This document shows, piece by piece, positions 32,858 to 41,028 of a stretch of 48,358 nt of DNA (its first letter is position 1; the number at the start of each line of letters is the position of its first letter). The position numbers and the translations under genes are program-made. Location of the stretch: positions 1 through 48,358 of the forward strand of contig JANXUR010000086.1 of assembly GCA_025356095.1 (NCBI GenBank), given 5' to 3'. The notes beneath the pieces were generated by a model. It was not told the origin of the DNA, searched no databases, and saw only the letters and a list, made by a program, of their open reading frames with translations. The stretch comes from Acidobacteriaceae bacterium. GTDB taxonomy: Bacteria > Acidobacteriota > Terriglobia > Terriglobales > Acidobacteriaceae.

Positions 32858-34030
32858 GTCGTCTCCGGTAAACCCCAGCATTTGAATGCCGGTCGCAGCC
32901 GTCGTGGCTTGCAGCGTGGAGTTGGCTGGCGGCACGATCACCCCCGGAAATAGCTCTGACACATCGCGCACCACATAGCGACCAGCGGAGACGGTGATGC
33001 TTGTCGTGCCCAGCACGCCGCTGCTGCTAGAGAGTTGCAGTTGGATGCTGGCATTCGCCGTCCCGGTATTCTGCAGGGCGATGCCAGAGAAAGTGCTGCC
33101 GCTCAGGACGGGATGGAAGAACGCTGAGGTGTAGGTGAGCGTGGAAAACATCGGTAACGCCAATTTAAGCAGGGCATGCTTGCTGGCGCTCTGCGATGCG
33201 TATTTTTGGAAAGAGTAAAAGGTGGCGGCCTCGCGGTTCGGATTGGTGAGGGTAATCGCGGCCCCAGTCAGGTTCACCGTTGTGTCTAACGTGATATCTA
33301 CTTCCGAAGTGCTGACGACCGTGATGGTGGAAGCTTTGGCATCCACGGAAAGCTTTACGGTCAACCCCGCCACAAAGCCCGTACCGCGAATGACAATCTT
33401 CTTGCCCGCACTGACCGTGCCACTACCGGGGCTGATGCTGGCTATGGAGAGCGTTCCGCCAACCGTCATCACACCGGAAGTAAGCGTGACCGCATAATTC
33501 TGGCCCGTTGTGGGATCCACCCAATCGGCGATTTTGGGGTCGAGCGTAAGGTTCTCAGTTTGGCCCGCCGTCGCCGTGGCCTTTACCGGAAACAGCAGCA
33601 CCAGAGGCGGTGTATCAAGCGACGTTCCCAGCAGAGACTGCGTCGAGTTGAACGATACCTGCACGCTATTGCCACTTGGCAGGGCAAATCCGCTGGCATC
33701 GCCGCCGGGGCTAAACAGCGATCCACCCTGTAGGGCGCCAAGAATAGATGCGGCTGGCACGGGAGCAGCGAACACGCCGGTCGTGAAAGAGGCTCCCTGA
33801 CGGCCTTTCACTATGGGCTTGGGCGTGGTCGGTGCCAGTTGAAACTCTAGCGTTCCACCGGCTGGGACGGTTGCGCTCGCTACCCGCAGTTCGATGGACT
33901 GCTGGGCTTGCGCGCCAGACACCACGCAGATGGAGGATAGGACCACCACCATCACCATCCGCAACATGGCCCATACCGGCAGGACGAGGCGAAAAGCCTC
34001 ACCACACACAAAACGCTCATTTCGATTCAT
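32813..34030 (-). CDS. Exported protein with cohesin-like and IPT/TIG domains
   Basis: Signal peptide ending AQA-QQ (about 42; the true start may be the internal ATG before MLRMVMVVVL). Residues ~45-190 look like a cohesin-type beta sandwich (IELRVASATVPAGGTLEFQL...PLVLLFPVKATATAG). Residues ~192-275 form an IPT/TIG Ig-like domain (LSIASISPGSGTVSAGKKIVIRGTGFVAGLTVKLSVDA). The C-terminal ~125 residues are a further beta-rich module. It is probably a surface or periplasmic protein. Third gene of the ECF sigma operon, 9 nt after the anti-sigma gene, so it is likely a client or signal partner. Its 3' end overlaps the TPR-CHAT gene by 45 nt. Confidence 0.78.
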   Translation of the reverse strand: MNRNERFVCGEAFRLVLPVWAMLRMVMVVVLSSICVVSGAQAQQSIELRVASATVPAGGTLEFQLAPTTPKPIVKGRQGASFTTGVFAAPVPAASILGALQGGSLFSPGGDASGFALPSGNSVQVSFNSTQSLLGTSLDTPPLVLLFPVKATATAGQTENLTLDPKIADWVDPTTGQNYAVTLTSGVMTVGGTLSIASISPGSGTVSAGKKIVIRGTGFVAGLTVKLSVDAKASTITVVSTSEVDITLDTTVNLTGAAITLTNPNREAATFYSFQKYASQSASKHALLKLALPMFSTLTYTSAFFHPVLSGSTFSGIALQNTGTANASIQLQLSSSSGVLGTTSITVSAGRYVVRDVSELFPGVIVPPANSTLQATTAATGIQMLGFTGDDSAKTITPVDPLLTP

Positions 34031-34039
34031 GAAGATCCC

Positions 34040-34813
34040 CTATTTAGACTGCCCATCTGCGCCAGAAGCCACAGATGGGCCAAGCACACGAAACCGCTCC
34101 AACTGCGAGGTTGCGCTCACCTTGCCGCCGGAGTCGAAGGCGGTGACCCGCCAAAGCATGGGCTTGCCTTTCAGCATCTTAGCGCGAAGCGACTGCGGGA
34201 GAGTCACAAAAATTTCAGTAATTTGGCCTGTCCACAAGATGCTCCCGTCCACTTCCATCACATCCACTCGGTACGAGACCCCTTGAGGTACGGCGTTCCA
34301 ATGAAGCTGTGTGGGTTTCGCGTTTACGTCGCCCACGGGTGCGAGTCCCGCAATTTCTTCCGAACGCATCACTACTTCATGCCCGCCAGCATCGGCGACG
34401 ATGGTGGGCTCAGCAGGCCGCATCCAAACTGAGGCTGCAATAGCAACCGCCGCCAGCGCGGTCGCGGCGAAAGCCAGTCTACCCCCAGAAGTGCTCCACC
34501 ATCGGGACCACCAAGGCCGCTCTTTGGGGTTCGCAGAGACTCGCTGCTTGCCTCCTTTAATCTCAGGCAGCTTCCGCTCCAGTTGGGCGCTGATCCATGC
34601 GACGGCGGCTCCCTCATTTTCCAGCGGTTGGTCTGCGGTGAACGCACGTAACATCGCCACCTCGGCCTGACAACGTGGGCATCCGCCCAAATGCAAAGCC
34701 GCAGCGTTGCTCGATTCAGCTTTACCCGAGTCGAGCAGAGTCTGCAGCACCTCCGCCGAGAGGCACTCTGGCGACGGCGACAGTGCGGATTGTAAGAGCT
34801 CGCGTTCCATCAT
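34040..34813 (-). CDS. Membrane anti-sigma factor (ZAS-type)
   Basis: 257 residues. The N-terminal cytoplasmic part contains the zinc-binding anti-sigma motif HLGGCPRC (His-x3-Cys-x2-Cys, about 41-48), a single membrane helix about 112-130 (LAFAATALAAVAIAASVWM), and a periplasmic domain about 135-257 with a fibronectin-III-like pattern (LHWNAVPQGVSYRVDVMEVDG...LWRVTAFDSGGKV). Such proteins hold the ECF sigma factor inactive until a periplasmic signal arrives. It lies 19 nt after the sigma gene and 9 nt before the IPT gene. Confidence 0.85.
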   Translation of the reverse strand: MMERELLQSALSPSPECLSAEVLQTLLDSGKAESSNAAALHLGGCPRCQAEVAMLRAFTADQPLENEGAAVAWISAQLERKLPEIKGGKQRVSANPKERPWWSRWWSTSGGRLAFAATALAAVAIAASVWMRPAEPTIVADAGGHEVVMRSEEIAGLAPVGDVNAKPTQLHWNAVPQGVSYRVDVMEVDGSILWTGQITEIFVTLPQSLRAKMLKGKPMLWRVTAFDSGGKVSATSQLERFRVLGPSVASGADGQSK

Positions 34814-34832
34814 AAAATTCCTCCGCTACTGC

Positions 34833-35630
34833 TTAACCAACACTGCGGCCACTCGCCTTCCACCTCGGCACCGCCCTCGCTAGCTTTCGTCGTGCGCTAA
34901 CGATGTAGGCCTTGGCTCCGCTGGCATTCCCTAAACCCAGCATCCGGGTAATGCCATCAAGCGACAACTCATCGCCGTAATGGAGCGTGAAAACCGCCTG
35001 CTCGGTTTCATCCAGCGCCTCGGCCAGCAACACTCGCAAAGCGCGGGCGGAATCGCTCCGCTCCAGTTGGCTTTGGGCATCGGGGTTCAGGTCGGGGATG
35101 GCTTCGAAGAATCCCTCCGCCGTCTCCGCACGCATTTCTGCTGCGTCGCGGGCCTGCGAGCGGATTGCGTTCAGGCAATGATTCCGGCTGATCGTAAACA
35201 GCCACGTGGAAAATTTGCTGTTGCCCTGAAATGAAGAGAGGTTCTGATAGACCCGGGTAAAAATTTCTTGAGCCAGATCCGCCGCCGTTTCGCGGTCGTC
35301 TGTAAAGCGGAGGCACCACCGTGCCACTTTGGTGTAATTCCGCCGGAAAAGCTCATTCACGTAGGCTTCCCGGTTCGGGTCACTTGCTTCCCCGTGCCGG
35401 AACACCAGATCCTCGTCAGAGAGTTCGTCGAGGTGCATTTCGGTAAGTATAGCAACGGGAAGCACACTGCCCGGCTGCCGCGCCCCACCGAAAGGACCCA
35501 CTGCAGGAGCCTCGGCGACTCCGTCGGCACTCGCCATTCGCCCGCTGATGTGGAGCACCTGATGCATCATCTTCCGTTTGAAGACCCCATATTCTTTATC
35601 CCGTCGCGACGGAGCCACCACACTATTCAC
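34833..35630 (-). CDS. ECF (RpoE-like) sigma factor
   Basis: Sigma-70 region 2 spans about 88-155 (YVNELFRRNYTKVARWCLRF...DLAQEIFTRVYQNLSSFQ...KFSTWLFTISRNHCLN) and region 4 about 195-250 (ALDETEQAVFTLHYGDELSLDGITRMLGLGNASGAKAYIVSARRKL). This is the two-domain plan of ECF sigma factors. Typical proteins start near residue 65 here (ATG 35438, MHLDELSDEDLVF), so the first ~64 residues from ATG 35630 may be untranslated or a non-conserved extension; neither start has a strong ribosome-binding site. Operon: sigma, anti-sigma, IPT protein. It should direct a small extracytoplasmic-stress regulon that includes its own operon. Confidence 0.88.
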   Translation of the reverse strand: MNSVVAPSRRDKEYGVFKRKMMHQVLHISGRMASADGVAEAPAVGPFGGARQPGSVLPVAILTEMHLDELSDEDLVFRHGEASDPNREAYVNELFRRNYTKVARWCLRFTDDRETAADLAQEIFTRVYQNLSSFQGNSKFSTWLFTISRNHCLNAIRSQARDAAEMRAETAEGFFEAIPDLNPDAQSQLERSDSARALRVLLAEALDETEQAVFTLHYGDELSLDGITRMLGLGNASGAKAYIVSARRKLARAVPRWKASGRSVG

Positions 35631-35862
35631 TGAGACAAACCCGCACTCAGCTCTGGAACAGAATTCTTTTAGGCGGGTAGATATGCTGGTCTGGTGACGA
35701 TGGGGCGGGACATAATGCCGCAGCCTGCAGGAACGAAAACGGCGCTCGCACTCTTTATCTACGCGATCGCGACGAGGTTACGGTCGTAACCAAGACACGG
35801 TTACCTCCGCCAATAGAGCGCGCTTTCTTGCTCGCCGATGAAAGGCTTGAGGTGATATCCAG

Positions 35863-36048
35863 ATGAGTCTTTCCATCCATGGCAGTTCTTCGGCCGCCGC
35901 AGCGCAGCAGGCCCAGCAATCCCAACCGGCTCCCAAGCCCCAGCCACCGGCGCAAAGCGCTCCGCAGCAGGATAAGGTCACCATCAGTGCCGCCGCTCTG
36001 AAAGCGGCGTCGGGTGGCGACAAAGATCACGACGGCGACAGCAAGTAA
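35863..36048 (+). CDS. Small Gln/Pro/Ala-rich protein ending in a DHDGDS motif
   Basis: 61 residues, supported by a clear ribosome-binding site GAGGTG (35849-35854) 8 nt before the ATG and a perfect terminator 28 nt after the stop. It has a low-complexity N-terminal half (AAAAQQAQQSQPAPKPQPPAQ), then DKVTISAAALKAASGGDKDHDGDSK. The closing acidic DxDHDGDS pattern recurs at the C-terminus of many small uncharacterised bacterial proteins and resembles a Ca2+-binding loop (DxDxDG). I know of no function. It is a stand-alone transcript. Confidence 0.8.
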   Translation: MSLSIHGSSSAAAAQQAQQSQPAPKPQPPAQSAPQQDKVTISAAALKAASGGDKDHDGDSK

Positions 36049-36075
36049 ATCGCTGACACGGATGCAACACTAAAA

Positions 36076-36117
36076 GCAGCCGCCGCCCCTTTCCTCCTGA
36101 GGCGGCGGCTGCGTTTT
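36076..36117 (+). terminator. Rho-independent terminator
   Basis: Perfect 12-bp stem GCAGCCGCCGCC (36076-36087) / GGCGGCGGCTGC (36101-36112), 13-nt loop, then GTTTT. It ends the small-protein transcript. Confidence 0.9.
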
Positions 36118-36222
36118 GCCGTGCAGAGTCAGCGAGGTGCACTCGGCTGCGCGAATCACATTGCGTTCGCGCCTCAACTGCGGCACGCATATCCCCGACG
36201 ACAGCTTTGCTCCGAGTAATCT

Positions 36223-37020
36223 CTAAACGTGGACGGGCACCAGCCTGCGTTCGGCGTCGTGCATTGCTTCGTAGATCTGGTCGAAGCTTTCTATGGCGAA
36301 CAGCACCTTTTGTATCTCATCAACCTTGACCGGGGTCGCCAGTACCTCGTCGAGCGAGAAGTCGCGGACTTCGGTAACGCCTTGCAGAATCGCGAGTGAT
36401 TCCCCATGCGAACTCATCACTCCACTACCGTAAAACTTCACCTTGCCCGACTGTCGAATCAAACCAAACTCCACCGTGTACCAAAAGAGGCGGCCCAACC
36501 GTTCGAGTAAGTCGTGGTCGTCTATGCCGTAGCAAACCGACCCGTAGTGAGCTAAAAAGTCACCAAACACTTGGTGCGCGTGCATGGGAATATGGCCCAG
36601 CGTGTCGTGAAATATATCCGGCTGTGGAATGTAGTCCAGCGAGGTACGTTCGCGAATCCAGGTTGCGGTTGGAAACTGGCGTGACGAGAGCATCTCAAAA
36701 AACGCGCCGTGCGGCAAAAAGCCACTCACCGGTACCGCCGACCAGCCTGTCCGCGGACGCAGCCGCTGCGACACCTCCGCCAGATTCGGCAAATGATCTG
36801 CCGTCAAACCGATCAACGCAAAGCCCTCCAGATATTCCAAGCATGCCCACTCTTCCAGATGCGGCATACGTTTGCGCACCAAGTCGCCCCATACCGCGTG
36901 CTGCTCTGGCGTATAGGCGCCAGAGTTCTGCTCGATCAGGTACGGCGCGGCGTGAACCAGCGGGCACACGGCAGCGTCGGCTGGACTGGTAGCACGGGTA
37001 ATCAGCGGAGCGGGCTTCAT
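36223..37020 (-). CDS. phhA: Phenylalanine 4-monooxygenase (phenylalanine hydroxylase)
   Basis: Converts L-phenylalanine to L-tyrosine using O2 and tetrahydropterin, non-haem Fe(II). 265 residues, the size of bacterial monomeric enzymes without a regulatory domain. The iron triad is present: H138 and H143 (FHDTLGHIPMH) and E184 (WYTVEFGLI). Conserved SLDYIPQPDIFHD, YGSGVMSSHGES and pterin-loop segments match the family. Ribosome-binding site GAGGA lies 5 nt before ATG 37020. It is divergent from an Lrp/AsnC regulator, which very likely controls it. With the nearby thiolase it points to aromatic amino-acid breakdown. Confidence 0.95.
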   Translation of the reverse strand: MKPAPLITRATSPADAAVCPLVHAAPYLIEQNSGAYTPEQHAVWGDLVRKRMPHLEEWACLEYLEGFALIGLTADHLPNLAEVSQRLRPRTGWSAVPVSGFLPHGAFFEMLSSRQFPTATWIRERTSLDYIPQPDIFHDTLGHIPMHAHQVFGDFLAHYGSVCYGIDDHDLLERLGRLFWYTVEFGLIRQSGKVKFYGSGVMSSHGESLAILQGVTEVRDFSLDEVLATPVKVDEIQKVLFAIESFDQIYEAMHDAERRLVPVHV

Positions 37021-37110
37021 GGAAATCCTCGTGTGCGTGAAACAGCACTACTTCCACTTTAGCTAGCTGAAGCAGTCGAAAGAAGCGGCAGTTCGTGAAT
37101 CTCAAGGCCA

Positions 37111-37161
37111 TATTGCTTATGATTCATGCTTTCAACTTACAAATAGCCTTATAATCGTAAT
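37111..37161. promoter_or_regulatory. phhA/Lrp divergent control region
   Basis: Contains a 9-nt palindrome ATGATTCAT (37119-37127) and a perfect -10 TATAAT (37150-37155) reading toward the Lrp gene. The -10 ends 6 nt before GTG 37162 and 9 nt before ATG 37165, and no Shine-Dalgarno site exists, so the mRNA would be leaderless. An Lrp binding site here is inferred from context. Confidence 0.5.
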
Positions 37162-37671
37162 GTGATGCCCACCAAGAGCCATACTCAGAGCCGCACCCAC
37201 AATCGCACTCACCCTCTCGACAAGCTGCTCGACGGCATCGGCTGGGCCATTCTTGAGCTGTTACAAGAAGATGCACGACTTTCCCTCTCCGAAATCGGTC
37301 GCCGGGTTGGCCTTTCCACCCCAGCCGTCACTGAACGCGTCCGCAAGCTGGAGGAGGCAGGCATCATTACGGGCTACCACGCCTCGGTGTCGCCACAGAA
37401 GGCGGGCTTTCCGCTGGTCGTCTCCATGCGGCTTTCGGTTTCCGGTGGCGAAACCATGGTCGCCCGCACCACCAACGCAATCAAAGAGATCCCCGAGATA
37501 CTGGAGTGCCACCGGGTCACCGGCACCGAGTCGTTTCTGCTGCGCGCTGCGTTGCTCTCAGTGAACCATCTGGAAGCCTTGATCGACCGCCTGAACCATT
37601 ACGGCATGACGTCTACCTCAACTATCTTGTCCTCGCCCGTGCCTTTCCGAGCGCTGCGGCCGAAAGAGTAG
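37162..37671 (+). CDS. Lrp/AsnC-family transcription regulator
   Basis: N-terminal helix-turn-helix about 25-75 (GWAILELLQEDARLSLSEIGRRVGLSTPAVTERVRKLEEAGIITGY) and C-terminal ligand-binding RAM/ACT-like domain about 85-165 (PLVVSMRLSV...ECHRVTGTESFLLRAALLSVNHLEALIDRL). Lrp-family proteins sense amino acids. Divergent position next to phhA suggests control by phenylalanine or tyrosine. GTG 37162 is immediately followed by ATG 37165, which may be the true leaderless start. The first ~18 residues are His/Thr/Ser-rich and not conserved. Confidence 0.92.
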   Translation: MMPTKSHTQSRTHNRTHPLDKLLDGIGWAILELLQEDARLSLSEIGRRVGLSTPAVTERVRKLEEAGIITGYHASVSPQKAGFPLVVSMRLSVSGGETMVARTTNAIKEIPEILECHRVTGTESFLLRAALLSVNHLEALIDRLNHYGMTSTSTILSSPVPFRALRPKE

Positions 37672-37760
37672 GGCGCACCAATGAAGATGAACAACGTTTC
37701 AAGTGAGCTTGCCGCGCTAGTAGTTTCGGCACCTAACGACAACCGTTCTACACTATCCCC

Positions 37761-38984
37761 ATGCCTCAAGCCTTTGTCTGCGATGCAATTCGCACGCCCT
37801 TTGGACGCTATGGCGGGGCGCTCTCTTCTCTGCGCACCGATGACCTGGCCGCGCTGCCGCTGCGGGCGCTAATCGCGCGCAACCCATTGCTCGCGTCAGC
37901 CGAAGTTGACGACGTGCTGCTGGGCTGCGCCAATCAAGCCGGTGAAGACAATCGCAACGTGGCGCGTATGGCGCTGCTGCTGGCGGGCCTGCCCGTATCG
38001 GTGCCGGGATCCACCATCAACCGGCTGTGCGGCTCCAGCATGGATGCCGCTGCCATAGCTGCGCGCGCCATCCGCAGCGGCGAGATGGAAGTAGTGATTG
38101 CGGGCGGCGTGGAGAGTATGTCTCGCGCTCCCTTTGTGATGGCCAAGGCCGAAGCCGCCTTTACACGCACGATGAAGCTGGAAGACACCACCATGGGCTG
38201 GCGACTGATCAACCCACAGATGAAGGCGCTGTATGGCGTGGACTCCATGCCGGAGACAGCAGAGACCGTGGCGGAAGAGTTCAGCATTTCGCGCGCTGAT
38301 CAAGACGCCTTCGCCCTGCGCTCGCAACAGCGTGTTGCCGCCGCACAAAAAGCTGGCGTGTTTGCGGAAGAAATTGTACCGATCGAACTACTCGCGAAGT
38401 CCGCATCGTCAACGAATGGCGACGCGCCGCAGAAAGTTTCGCAGGACGAGCATCCGCGTCCCCAAGCCACACTGGAGTCTCTGGCCAAGCTCAAAGGCGT
38501 AGTGAAGCCCGAAGGCACGGTCACAGCGGGCAACGCATCCGGCATCAATGACGGTGCCTGTGCCCTGCTCATCGCCTCAGAAGCGGCGGCGCAAAAGCAC
38601 GGCCTCACTCCCAAATCACGCATCGTAGCCTCGGCAGTGGCAGGGGTGCCGCCGCGCATTATGGGGATGGGACCCGCGCCTGCAATCCGCAAAGTACTGG
38701 CGCTCGCAGGCCTTACGCTTGAGCAGATGGATGTGGTAGAGCTGAACGAGGCTTTCGCAGCGCAGGCCTTGGCGGTTTCACGCGAACTGAGGCTGCCAGA
38801 TGACGCCCCGCACGTCAACCCCAACGGCGGTGCCATCGCACTGGGACATCCTCTGGGTGCGAGCGGGGCGCGGCTGCTCACCACTGCGACCTATCAACTG
38901 CGCCGCACGGGTGGACGCTATGCGCTATGCACAATGTGCATTGGCGTAGGTCAGGGTATCGCCGTTATTCTGGAAAGGGTTTAG
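37761..38984 (+). CDS. pcaF: Acetyl-CoA acyltransferase, 3-oxoadipyl-CoA thiolase type
   Basis: 407 residues with thiolase catalytic C90 (NRLCGSSMDA), H363 (ALGHPLGASGAR) and C393 (CTMCIGVGQG). The segment VLLGCANQAGEDNRNVARMALLLAGLPVSVPG and the NRLCGSS box closely resemble PcaF/PaaJ-type 3-oxoadipyl-CoA thiolases, which release succinyl-CoA and acetyl-CoA at the end of aromatic degradation; a general acetyl-CoA acetyltransferase cannot be excluded. ATG 37761 has no ribosome-binding site; a -10-like TACACT (37749-37754) ends 6 nt upstream. It lies downstream of the Lrp gene on the same strand. Confidence 0.9.
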   Translation: MPQAFVCDAIRTPFGRYGGALSSLRTDDLAALPLRALIARNPLLASAEVDDVLLGCANQAGEDNRNVARMALLLAGLPVSVPGSTINRLCGSSMDAAAIAARAIRSGEMEVVIAGGVESMSRAPFVMAKAEAAFTRTMKLEDTTMGWRLINPQMKALYGVDSMPETAETVAEEFSISRADQDAFALRSQQRVAAAQKAGVFAEEIVPIELLAKSASSTNGDAPQKVSQDEHPRPQATLESLAKLKGVVKPEGTVTAGNASGINDGACALLIASEAAAQKHGLTPKSRIVASAVAGVPPRIMGMGPAPAIRKVLALAGLTLEQMDVVELNEAFAAQALAVSRELRLPDDAPHVNPNGGAIALGHPLGASGARLLTTATYQLRRTGGRYALCTMCIGVGQGIAVILERV

Positions 38985-39043
38985 ACTCGGCTTCGCATTC
39001 GGTATACACTGCTGGCACGTGAACCTTCCACGCCCGCGAGGTA

Positions 39044-39275
39044 ATGATGAAGTTCTGGCTCTGCGTCTGCCTGTTTGCCTTAACTCTCCGGGTCCACTCC
39101 CAAAACGCCCCGGTAGAAGATGCCGAGTTTGCCAACGCGATGCGTGAAGGTAACGCCTCGCTACTGGTCCATCAGTACGAGAAGGCTGCAGCATCGTTTA
39201 AGAAGGCCAATCGGCTCAAGGACAATCTCTGCTCTTCCTGCTGGCTTGCACTGAGCCACGTGGCCTCTTTGATTA
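39044..39275 (+). pseudogene. Truncated exported TPR-protein gene
   Basis: A signal peptide (MKFWLCVCLFALTLRVHSQ) and one TPR-like unit (AMREGNASLLVHQYEKAAASFKKANRLKDNLCSSCWLALSHV) resemble the N-terminus of TPR/thioredoxin-like exported proteins of Acidobacteria. Ribosome-binding sequence CGAGG precedes the ATG. After about residue 75 the similarity stops; the open frame continues out of register into the sulfite-oxidase gene to 39607 with shadow-type composition. I read this as a 5' remnant left by a deletion, with a promoter for the next gene just after it. Confidence 0.6.
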
Positions 39276-39278
39276 TTG

Positions 39279-39306
39279 TTGACAATCTCGATTCTTATAC
39301 TAGTAT
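39279..39306 (+). promoter_or_regulatory. Candidate sigma-70 promoter of the sulfite-oxidase operon
   Basis: Perfect -35 TTGACA (39279-39284), 16-bp spacer, -10 TAGTAT (39301-39306), about 54 nt before ATG 39360 and its AAGGA ribosome-binding site. Confidence 0.6.
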
Positions 39307-39359
39307 TACAACAGATGGCTTGACTTGCCCGACCCAGGGAACTCTATGCAAGGACTTCT

Positions 39360-40523
39360 ATGATCACTCGTCGCAACTTTCTTTACGGCGTCTCGGGAAC
39401 CATGCTGGCGGCCGCCGCCGCGCCGCAATTGGCGTGGGCGGGCGAGACCAGCAAACTGGTCGTCCTTGGCAAAGAGGAGATGATTGTCCGCTCCTTCCGC
39501 TTTCTCGATCTGGAAATGCCACTTTCCGGGTTCGGCTCTTGGGTCACCCCGGTCAACCACTTTTTCGTGCGGAACCACATGAGCGGCCCGGTGGATTTCG
39601 ATGCTGAGGAATATCGGCTCACTGTGGGCGGCGAGGTGGACAATCCGCTGTCGCTCACACTCAAGCAACTTGAGTCGCTGCCCATGCACAGTATCGTCAA
39701 CACGCTGGAGTGTGCGGGTAACGGACGCGGCTTTCAGAAGCCACAGGTGTTTGGCGTGCAGTGGCAAAAGGGCGCGGTCGGAACCGGCAAATTTGCCGGT
39801 GTACGTTTGGGCGACGTACTCGCCAAGGCCGGAGTAAAGACCACAGGCAAACACGTGAGCTTTCGCGGGCTAGACGTGGTGCCCGGCAAGGTGCCGCCGT
39901 TTATCCGCAGCATCCCCGTGGAGAAGGCCCTGCACCCGGATACGTTGCTGGTGACGCACATGAATGGCGCGGTGCTGAACAAACACCACGGCTATCCACT
40001 GCGGGTTGTGACTCCGGGCTGGATCGGCGCAGCCTCGTGCAAGTGGCTCACTGAGATCAAAGTGCTGGAAAAAGAATTTGACGGCAACTTCATGAAGCCG
40101 GGCTATCGCTGGCCCACAAGGCCACTTACTCCGGGCGAGGCGGTAAAACCGGAAGAGACGACTCCACTGACCGCGCTGGATGTGAAGTCCATTATCGCCG
40201 GACCCACAGAAGGCGCGAAACTCAAGCCGGGATTGAATACAGTGCATGGGGCGGCGTGGGCCGGCGAAGACGATATCGTGAAGGTAGAAGTTTCGGCTGA
40301 CGGCGGTGCCACTTGGGTGGATGCGAAGCTCGACCCCCAGCAGTCGAAGTATGCTTGGCGTCTTTGGAGTTATGCGTGGAAGCCCAAGCAGCGCGGCGAA
40401 TACGCACTACAGTCTCGCGCCACCGACAGTCAGGGCCGCACCCAAGGAGCGGCCGCCAAGTGGAATCCTAGCGGCTATCTGTATAACGCGATAGATCAGG
40501 TGAAGGTACATGTGGATGCGTAA
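39360..40523 (+). CDS. Tat-exported molybdenum-cofactor sulfite oxidase-like protein
   Basis: 387 residues with twin-arginine signal TRRNFLYG (3-10) and cleavage near AWA-GE. The sulfite-oxidase fold's Mo-binding Cys is C118 (NTLECAGNGR), and the molybdopterin domain contains HGYPLRVVTPGWIGAASCKWL. A Mo-co dimerisation Ig domain covers about 265-387 (GLNTVHGAAWAGEDDIVKVEVSADGGATW). It should oxidise sulfite (or a related small substrate) in the periplasm. The next gene, a monohaem cytochrome c, overlaps it by 14 nt, as in sulfite dehydrogenase pairs of the SorAB/SorTU type. Confidence 0.92.
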   Translation: MITRRNFLYGVSGTMLAAAAAPQLAWAGETSKLVVLGKEEMIVRSFRFLDLEMPLSGFGSWVTPVNHFFVRNHMSGPVDFDAEEYRLTVGGEVDNPLSLTLKQLESLPMHSIVNTLECAGNGRGFQKPQVFGVQWQKGAVGTGKFAGVRLGDVLAKAGVKTTGKHVSFRGLDVVPGKVPPFIRSIPVEKALHPDTLLVTHMNGAVLNKHHGYPLRVVTPGWIGAASCKWLTEIKVLEKEFDGNFMKPGYRWPTRPLTPGEAVKPEETTPLTALDVKSIIAGPTEGAKLKPGLNTVHGAAWAGEDDIVKVEVSADGGATWVDAKLDPQQSKYAWRLWSYAWKPKQRGEYALQSRATDSQGRTQGAAAKWNPSGYLYNAIDQVKVHVDA

Positions 40524-40923
40524 CCAACCAAGGCAGGGCCTCATCGTCAGCAGCAAGTTTGTTCACCTTTTTGTTCACCTTGCCGTCTTAGTCGGCGCTT
40601 GTGCCGTGCTCATTTTGGCGACCATCCTGATTCCGACGCGAGTTCAGGCCGCTGGCCCCGCCCTGCCCTCTGGCACTATGCAGGCCAAGGCCGTCACCCT
40701 TTGCATGGAGTGCCACGATGCACACATCATCGTGCAGCAGCGCATGGCCAAGCCTGCGTGGATAAAGGAAGTGGAGAAGATGACGCGCTGGGGCGCAACC
40801 GTGGCACCGGAAGATAAAGACGCACTGGTGGACTATTTCAGCTTGAACTTTGGCGTGGACGTTCCCGCATACGAAGCGACCATGACTGCGGCAACCAGGA
40901 GTGCGAAGAAAGCAAAGCCATAA
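40510..40923 (+). CDS. Periplasmic monohaem cytochrome c, partner of the sulfite oxidase
   Basis: 137 residues: long signal/anchor (HLAVLVGACAVLILATILI, ending VQA-AG near 47) and one haem site CMECH (65-69); the likely distal Met ligand is M89 or M93 (KMTRWG region). The conserved 'W..EV.KM..WGA.V' after the haem is typical of SorB/cytochrome c subunits that accept electrons from sulfite dehydrogenases. ATG 40510 overlaps the enzyme gene; ATG 40516 is an alternative. Translation is probably coupled. Confidence 0.88.
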   Translation: MWMRNQPRQGLIVSSKFVHLFVHLAVLVGACAVLILATILIPTRVQAAGPALPSGTMQAKAVTLCMECHDAHIIVQQRMAKPAWIKEVEKMTRWGATVAPEDKDALVDYFSLNFGVDVPAYEATMTAATRSAKKAKP

Positions 40924-40970
40924 GTGGAGTTCTGGCAGCCTTCGGTGGAGGTCGCGAGTAAAAATCAATC

Positions 40971-40999
40971 GGGCTGCACCGGGTACACCGGTGCAGCCC
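40971..40999. terminator. Perfect 12-bp hairpin between convergent genes
   Basis: GGGCTGCACCGG (40971-40982) pairs with CCGGTGCAGCCC (40988-40999), loop GTACA. No immediate T-run follows on either strand, but its place between the cytochrome stop (40923) and the convergent YncE-like stop (41029) suggests a bidirectional terminator or 3' stabiliser. Confidence 0.6.
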
Positions 41000-41028
41000 G
41001 ACTTACTGGATAGCTTGCTACCTGCTCT

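Noticed and set aside
39276-39607. Continuation of the TPR gene as a full protein
   Set aside because: This stretch is an out-of-frame shadow of the sulfite-oxidase gene with Arg/Gly-rich composition and no TPR pattern.
40971-40999. Riboswitch or attenuator
   Set aside because: It is a simple perfect hairpin after the last codons of two converging genes, with no conserved aptamer-like elements.
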